The notes under the pieces: generated by a model
Database searches by the model: none
What the model saw: the letters and a program-made list of their open reading frames with translations, nothing else
Told to the model about the DNA's origin: nothing
From: Geobacter sp.
Lineage (GTDB): Bacteria > Desulfobacterota > Desulfuromonadia > Geobacterales > Geobacteraceae
Assembly (NCBI GenBank): GCA_003857395.1
Contig: RPRC01000227.1
Location: 1 to 9,445, forward strand
Direction of reading: 5' to 3'
Length of the DNA: 9,445 bases
Shown here: positions 6,489-9,445 of the stretch, piece after piece
Numbering within the stretch: position 1 is the first letter of the stretch
Layout of the letters: each line of letters begins with the position of its first letter
Position numbers and translations under genes: made by a program

Positions 6489-7691
6489 ATGGCGCTTAAA
6501 AGGTATCGAGTTATTCTCACAAGCAGGTCTTCCTTAAAGGCCGGAATTAAACGGAGCTGGAAAAATCCTGAATACCACATGCTTATAAGGGATGACTTGC
6601 ATAAAAATGCGGGTGATGCCTCCCCAAAACATGCAGGGCTAATATATACAGTTGAGGTCAGTGCAAAGCACATTTGGGAGTCGATAAATAAGGCAGTTTC
6701 ATATGTGAGACATGTCACTGATCAAATATCCACTATCCATAGAGTAGCAATAGAGTACCCAGTTCCACAGTTTTCAATAGATATCGAAAAAGCATATTCT
6801 CATCGCGAATTAGCTCAGGTCCTATACAATGTGCCTGCCCTGCATCAGCCTCGTAGAACACTTGATTCTGATTTGTACAAAAAATTCTATGATCGCCTTG
6901 ATGAGTTACGGCAAGACTGTCCAAAGAGTGCAAATAGGATTGATCGCGTGCTTCACTATCTCCGAAGCAGCTACATTGAACAAGAGCCTATTGATCGGTT
7001 TGAAGATGCTTGGGTGGCGTTGGAAACCATAAACCCTCTTATACGACGAAAATATGCTCAACCGACCACGTATCAAAGGAAGTGCCCAAAGTGTAAAAAG
7101 GATTTATCATGCCGGAGTTGCAACGAAGAAATCAAAGAACCGGATAACGCTTCTGGCATTGACTATATTTTTACTGAACTTCTCCAAGAAACTCAGGCTA
7201 TGGCCAAGAAGGTACGAGGAAAACGTCTCGACATTGTACACGCGCGCGCAAACTTCACCACAATTTTGAATGATATCCATCCGCAGACACGGCTTGCACA
7301 ACGTGCAGTTATAGCCGGTGTTCTGGATATCTTGGGTATCCCTAAAGAGCAAGTTACGAATTATTTGCGTGAGATACTACCATTGACTGGTGATCCACAT
7401 GTAACTGTATGTGCCATTCTATACGATCTTCCTGTTGAGAGCCTTGGAACACGGACTAAATATCCACAATTATTCTTACAATCCTGTCAAATAGAAGTTC
7501 AAAATCGCCACGAGGTTCATGCCGGAGAAATATGTCCGATAGCGGCACAGCTAAATATCGGTATACAAGACTTCTCAGGAACATGGGACTTGCTTGAAGC
7601 AAGATTGCTGTTAGAAACTGATCCGGACAATAAAGACTCTGCGATTCAAATTATCGCAAGCAAGGTGTCAGTGGCAATCGAGAGTCAGTAA
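6489..7691 (+). CDS. Zinc-ribbon, HEPN-like (ApeA/MauJ-type) protein in an integron cassette
   Basis: A 400-residue soluble protein. The middle part, IDRVLHYLRSSYIEQEPIDR (151-170) then FEDAWVALETINPL, resembles the helix ahead of the zinc site in large HEPN proteins (Apea_HEPN and the methylamine-cluster MauJ group). A zinc ribbon CPKC-x5-CRSC follows (C199, C202, C208, C211), then RLDIVH (R246-H251), which fits the R-x4-H motif of HEPN ribonucleases. The N-terminal 120 residues and the C-terminus (about 270-400) are unrecognised. If active, it would be a metal-independent RNase of the kind used in abortive anti-phage defence; this is inferred from motifs only. Start: ATG 6489, 9 nt after GGGAG (6475-6479). 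It stands alone in its cassette without a partner gene. Confidence 0.78.
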   Translation: MALKRYRVILTSRSSLKAGIKRSWKNPEYHMLIRDDLHKNAGDASPKHAGLIYTVEVSAKHIWESINKAVSYVRHVTDQISTIHRVAIEYPVPQFSIDIEKAYSHRELAQVLYNVPALHQPRRTLDSDLYKKFYDRLDELRQDCPKSANRIDRVLHYLRSSYIEQEPIDRFEDAWVALETINPLIRRKYAQPTTYQRKCPKCKKDLSCRSCNEEIKEPDNASGIDYIFTELLQETQAMAKKVRGKRLDIVHARANFTTILNDIHPQTRLAQRAVIAGVLDILGIPKEQVTNYLREILPLTGDPHVTVCAILYDLPVESLGTRTKYPQLFLQSCQIEVQNRHEVHAGEICPIAAQLNIGIQDFSGTWDLLEARLLLETDPDNKDSAIQIIASKVSVAIESQ

Positions 7692-7745
7692 ATGTCAGGC
7701 CACACATCTGACAGAAACAGCACTTACAAACTGAAAATACGAAGT

Positions 7746-7803
7746 TTCCAACCAGGCAGAAGCACCGGCCTAAAACCGCCGGTGTTCTCCCGAACCGTTG
7801 AGC
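7746..7803 (+). mobile_element. attC-like recombination site 2
   Basis: R'' TTCCAAC (7746-7752) is identical to that of site 1, and R' GTTGAGC (7797-7803) fits GTTRRRY exactly. The stem AGAA (7758-7761) plus CACCGGC (7763-7769) pairs perfectly with GCCGGTG (7778-7784) plus TTCT (7785-7788), leaving G7762 extrahelical. The loop is 8 nt. The bulged G stands 10 nt after AAC, as in the other sites. The next gene starts 18 nt after the exchange point. Confidence 0.85.
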
Positions 7804-7815
7804 AAAGGATTTAGA

Positions 7816-8637
7816 ATGCCAGAAAACAAACAGCTTCAAGACAAACTAATAGAGTGGCTTGAGAAACAAGGCTATCCGCATGAAATGGAAGTTGCACTAG
7901 CTTTTCAAAACCATGGATTCAGGGTTTTTCAGTCGGACTATTATGACGACCCGGAGACTGGCGATAAGCGAGAAATTGATCTAATAGCCTTCAAAGATGC
8001 GGACAGCGAAAACTTCAAGTTTAGGATAAGTTTCGCAGTAGAGTGCAAATCATCCTACGATAAGCCATGGGTTCTTTTTACTTCAAATAAATCCAGAATC
8101 AATAATTACTCCCGAGTTATGCAACGCGCTTCTTCAGAAAGTGGCAAAAAGTTGCTACTCAAGCTAACTGATCGCGAGGATGTAAAAGATTTTCTATTAT
8201 TCAACATTGGCAAACGCCCAGCTTACGGGATTACACAAGGGTTTACGTCGGGAGCAGATGTAACTTTCGCAGCAATAAATGGCGCGGCAAAAGCAGCCAT
8301 CGCTAAAGTGGCAAAGCCAGTATCTAAAACATTCCACCTTGTTTTTCCTATTGTGTGTGTTGGAGGACGGTTGTTTGAATATTTCATAAATGATGACGGA
8401 GACAAAAAACTTGAGGAAATAAAGCACGGGACATTGCTTTGGAGAAACCCACTTCTCGGGACAACACATACAATCATACCAATTGTCACTTCTAGCGCTA
8501 TCACTGAATACTTGGATGCTGTTTCTGCTGAAGTCGAAATCCTGTTGAATAGCTGTACTGACGAGTGTGAGGAAATCTTAAAGAACTCTTCAGTCACACT
8601 ATCCCGACGCGTACTGAGCAGTGGGCTAAAACGATAG
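7816..8637 (+). CDS. PD-(D/E)XK nuclease-like protein in an integron cassette
   Basis: A 273-residue protein of no family I can name. Its N-terminal third fits the restriction-endonuclease-like core: a helix with a conserved-type Glu (EVALAFQNHGFRVF, E25), a strand with KREIDLIAF (D55), and FAVECKSS (E76 and K78, the E-x-K half). This E...D...ExK layout is found in Mrr-, HsdR- and Holliday-resolvase-like nucleases; the exact target cannot be read. The middle has an Ala/Lys-rich amphipathic helix (AAINGAAKAAIAKVAKPV), and the C-terminal part is unrecognised. Start: ATG 7816, behind AAAGGA (7804-7809), just inside the cassette's 5' boundary; an upstream TTG at 7798 lies in the attC R' box. The stop codon shares its last base with the next attC-like site. 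Confidence 0.75.
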   Translation: MPENKQLQDKLIEWLEKQGYPHEMEVALAFQNHGFRVFQSDYYDDPETGDKREIDLIAFKDADSENFKFRISFAVECKSSYDKPWVLFTSNKSRINNYSRVMQRASSESGKKLLLKLTDREDVKDFLLFNIGKRPAYGITQGFTSGADVTFAAINGAAKAAIAKVAKPVSKTFHLVFPIVCVGGRLFEYFINDDGDKKLEEIKHGTLLWRNPLLGTTHTIIPIVTSSAITEYLDAVSAEVEILLNSCTDECEEILKNSSVTLSRRVLSSGLKR

Positions 8638-8698
8638 CCCAACACTCGGGTGCTGCTGTTTTCGCTTCGCTACACAGCAGACCCTCAAGCCGTTATGC
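8637..8698 (+). mobile_element. attC-like recombination site 3
   Basis: R'' GCCCAAC (8637-8643) fits RYYYAAC exactly, and R' is GTTATGC (8692-8698). GGGT (8648-8651) and CTGCTGT (8653-8659) pair perfectly with ACCC (8681-8684) and ACAGCAG (8674-8680), leaving G8652 extrahelical. The terminal segment is TTTCGCTTCGCTAC. The site abuts the stop codon of the nuclease-like gene, a compact layout usual for cassettes. Confidence 0.88.
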
Positions 8699-8708
8699 GA
8701 GTAAAAAA

Positions 8709-9158
8709 ATGAAATATTCGCCAATTGCACATTTCATCAACATTTTATTCTTGGGTTTTATTTTCATTTTCCCATTTGTGTTGTGCTTACACCTATCTAA
8801 TCTAAGCAACGGTGGTGTTGCCGGAGTAATTGCCGGTTGTTGGCTCCTTGGTGCTGTTCTTTTTGCCGATTGGTATTATTTGCATTGGACGGATACTTTC
8901 AAGGGATGCTTATCTGCAATCGCAATAGGACTGCTGGTAGCCGGGCTGAGCCTATTCCTAGAGTCGTTGATGTCTGACGCCACTTTAAGCCAGTTGTTAA
9001 AAATGAATGTGAATGCATGGCATAAAAACAGACTCCTTATGAAGTCGTTTGTCACAGGAATAGCCTTAATCGGATGTGGGATACTTAGCATACCTAGAAT
9101 CCTATTTATAAGACTATTCGCGAAAGATGAGACGCCAATTGATACTTTTAACAGATAG
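8709..9158 (+). CDS. Small four-helix membrane protein in an integron cassette
   Basis: A 149-residue protein with four predicted transmembrane segments by hydrophobicity: about 8-28 (IAHFINILFLGFIFIFPFVL), 36-54, 65-86 and 112-129. The loop at about 87-110 is polar and the C-terminus is charged. I do not recognise a family. There is no signal peptide cleavage site beyond the first helix. Start: ATG 8709, 16 nt after the cassette boundary; the ribosome binding site is poor (GAG at 8699-8701 followed by A residues). The gene ends 5 nt before the next attC-like site. It could be a membrane effector or an immunity-type protein, but nothing in the sequence decides this. Confidence 0.7.
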   Translation: MKYSPIAHFINILFLGFIFIFPFVLCLHLSNLSNGGVAGVIAGCWLLGAVLFADWYYLHWTDTFKGCLSAIAIGLLVAGLSLFLESLMSDATLSQLLKMNVNAWHKNRLLMKSFVTGIALIGCGILSIPRILFIRLFAKDETPIDTFNR

Positions 9159-9163
9159 AAAAA

Positions 9164-9238
9164 GCATAACCAGCCGGTTGCACACCGCCCCGCCCTGAGA
9201 AACCGGGCGATGCGGGTGAACCGGGCACCCCGTTGGCC
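9164..9238 (+). mobile_element. attC-like recombination site 4
   Basis: R'' is GCATAAC (9164-9170) and R' is GTTGGCC (9232-9238). The long GC-rich stem runs GCCGGTT (9173-9179), CAC (9181-9183), CCGC (9185-9188), a CC/AT mismatch, and CGCCC (9191-9195), against 9205-9226. G9180 and A9184 on the 5' arm are extrahelical, and one C on the 3' arm is unpaired. Two extrahelical bases on the same arm are the textbook form of attC. At 75 bp it is the longest of the four. Confidence 0.88.
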
Positions 9239-9276
9239 GGAAATCGATATTACCGATACTTAATAGGAGGCAAGGT

Positions 9277-9369
9277 ATGTCAAATAGCGCACTTATAATT
9301 GGGGCGGCAAAAACACTCAATTTTGATGGTTTCGCAAAAGCGACAAACCGATCTAACATGTTAAAATGA
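9277..9369 (+). CDS. Possible 30-residue peptide at the start of the last cassette
   Basis: ATG 9277 stands 6 nt behind a strong AGGAGG (9265-9270) and opens MSNSALIIGAAKTLNFDGFA and ten further residues to TGA at 9367. All three frames on the + strand stop shortly after, so this is not simply a frameshifted long gene within the visible DNA. It starts 44 nt after the exchange point of site 4, the usual place for a cassette gene. It may be a real microprotein, a leader peptide or the head of a decayed gene. The rest of the window (9370-9445) is AT-rich with nothing I can identify. Confidence 0.45.
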   Translation: MSNSALIIGAAKTLNFDGFAKATNRSNMLK

Positions 9370-9445
9370 TTGAGTAATCTTGTTTATTTTGCTTTACATG
9401 GTGATAGTTTTGTGGCAAGATAGCCGAATAAAATCAACAGGTTAT

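Larger units (their letters stand above)
6397..9445 (+). mobile_element. Integron-type gene cassette array (four attC-like sites, no integrase seen)
   Basis: Four attC-like sites divide the region. Taking the exchange point between G and TT of each R' box, the cassettes are 6443-7797, 7798-8692, 8693-9232 and 9233 to beyond the window. Each complete one has a single + strand gene filling most of its length and ends in an attC-like site. The neighbouring genes differ in kind, as expected of unrelated cassettes. No integrase gene or attI is visible, so this may be the inside of a larger chromosomal integron or an integrase-less attC cluster. The GNAT gene before 6397 may belong to a preceding cassette. 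Confidence 0.78.

Noticed and set aside
7693..7713. Inverted repeat TGTCAG / CTGACA just after the HEPN-like gene
   Set aside because: It is a six-bp stem without a T run and separate from attC-like site 2; too weak to assign a role.
8223..8645. 140-codon open frame on the - strand
   Set aside because: It overlaps the nuclease-like gene and the attC-like site, has no ribosome binding site and no family likeness.

Overview
The window joins an ordinary, GC-richer chromosomal block (about 1-2950) to a more AT-rich accessory region (about 3000-9445). The first block holds the end of a branched-chain amino acid ABC importer (livG, livF) followed by a phenylacetate-CoA ligase (paaK). That arrangement, and the style of the accessory repeats, suggest an anaerobic Desulfuromonadales/Desulfobacterota-like bacterium. 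This host call is an inference from gene order and memory of the families, not a proof.

Layout. 1-2900: livG (5' end cut by the window edge), livF and paaK on the + strand, closed by a perfect 14-bp intrinsic terminator at 2951-2986. 3000-4052: a toxin-first type II toxin-antitoxin pair (RelE/ParE-like toxin, Xre-type antitoxin). It is followed by a second terminator with exactly the same 14-bp stem as the one behind paaK, so the pair sits between two copies of one terminator. 4053-5650: a mosaic of eroded or unknown genes. These are a gene interrupted by an in-frame TGA, a 55-residue DUF5710-like protein, a three-copy repeat that can form alternative hairpins, and a 205-residue conserved unknown with a TTG start. 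5794-6350: a GNAT acetyltransferase whose 3' end runs into a 36-bp-period tandem repeat.

6397-9445 is the most interesting part. Four intergenic elements (6397-6448, 7746-7803, 8637-8698, 9164-9238) have the architecture of integron attC sites: an AAC-bearing R'' box, an imperfect stem with a bulged G about 10 nt after AAC, and a CCGTT R' box. They are unlike each other in sequence but share this plan, which is how attC sites look. They cut the region into single-gene, same-strand cassettes: a 400-residue zinc-ribbon/HEPN-like protein, a 273-residue PD-(D/E)XK nuclease-like protein, a 149-residue four-helix membrane protein, and a cassette with only a 30-codon ORF behind a strong ribosome binding site. 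No integron integrase is visible, so this is either the interior of a chromosomal integron or an integrase-less cluster of attC sites.

How the parts work together: LivG/LivF are the ATPases of one importer, and PaaK probably activates aryl acids (phenylacetate or related products of aromatic amino acids), so the first block fits amino or aryl acid use. The accessory genes do not form one pathway. They look like a collection of independently acquired stress, stability and possibly anti-phage genes. The HEPN-like and PD-(D/E)XK cassettes are the best candidates for undescribed defence genes.
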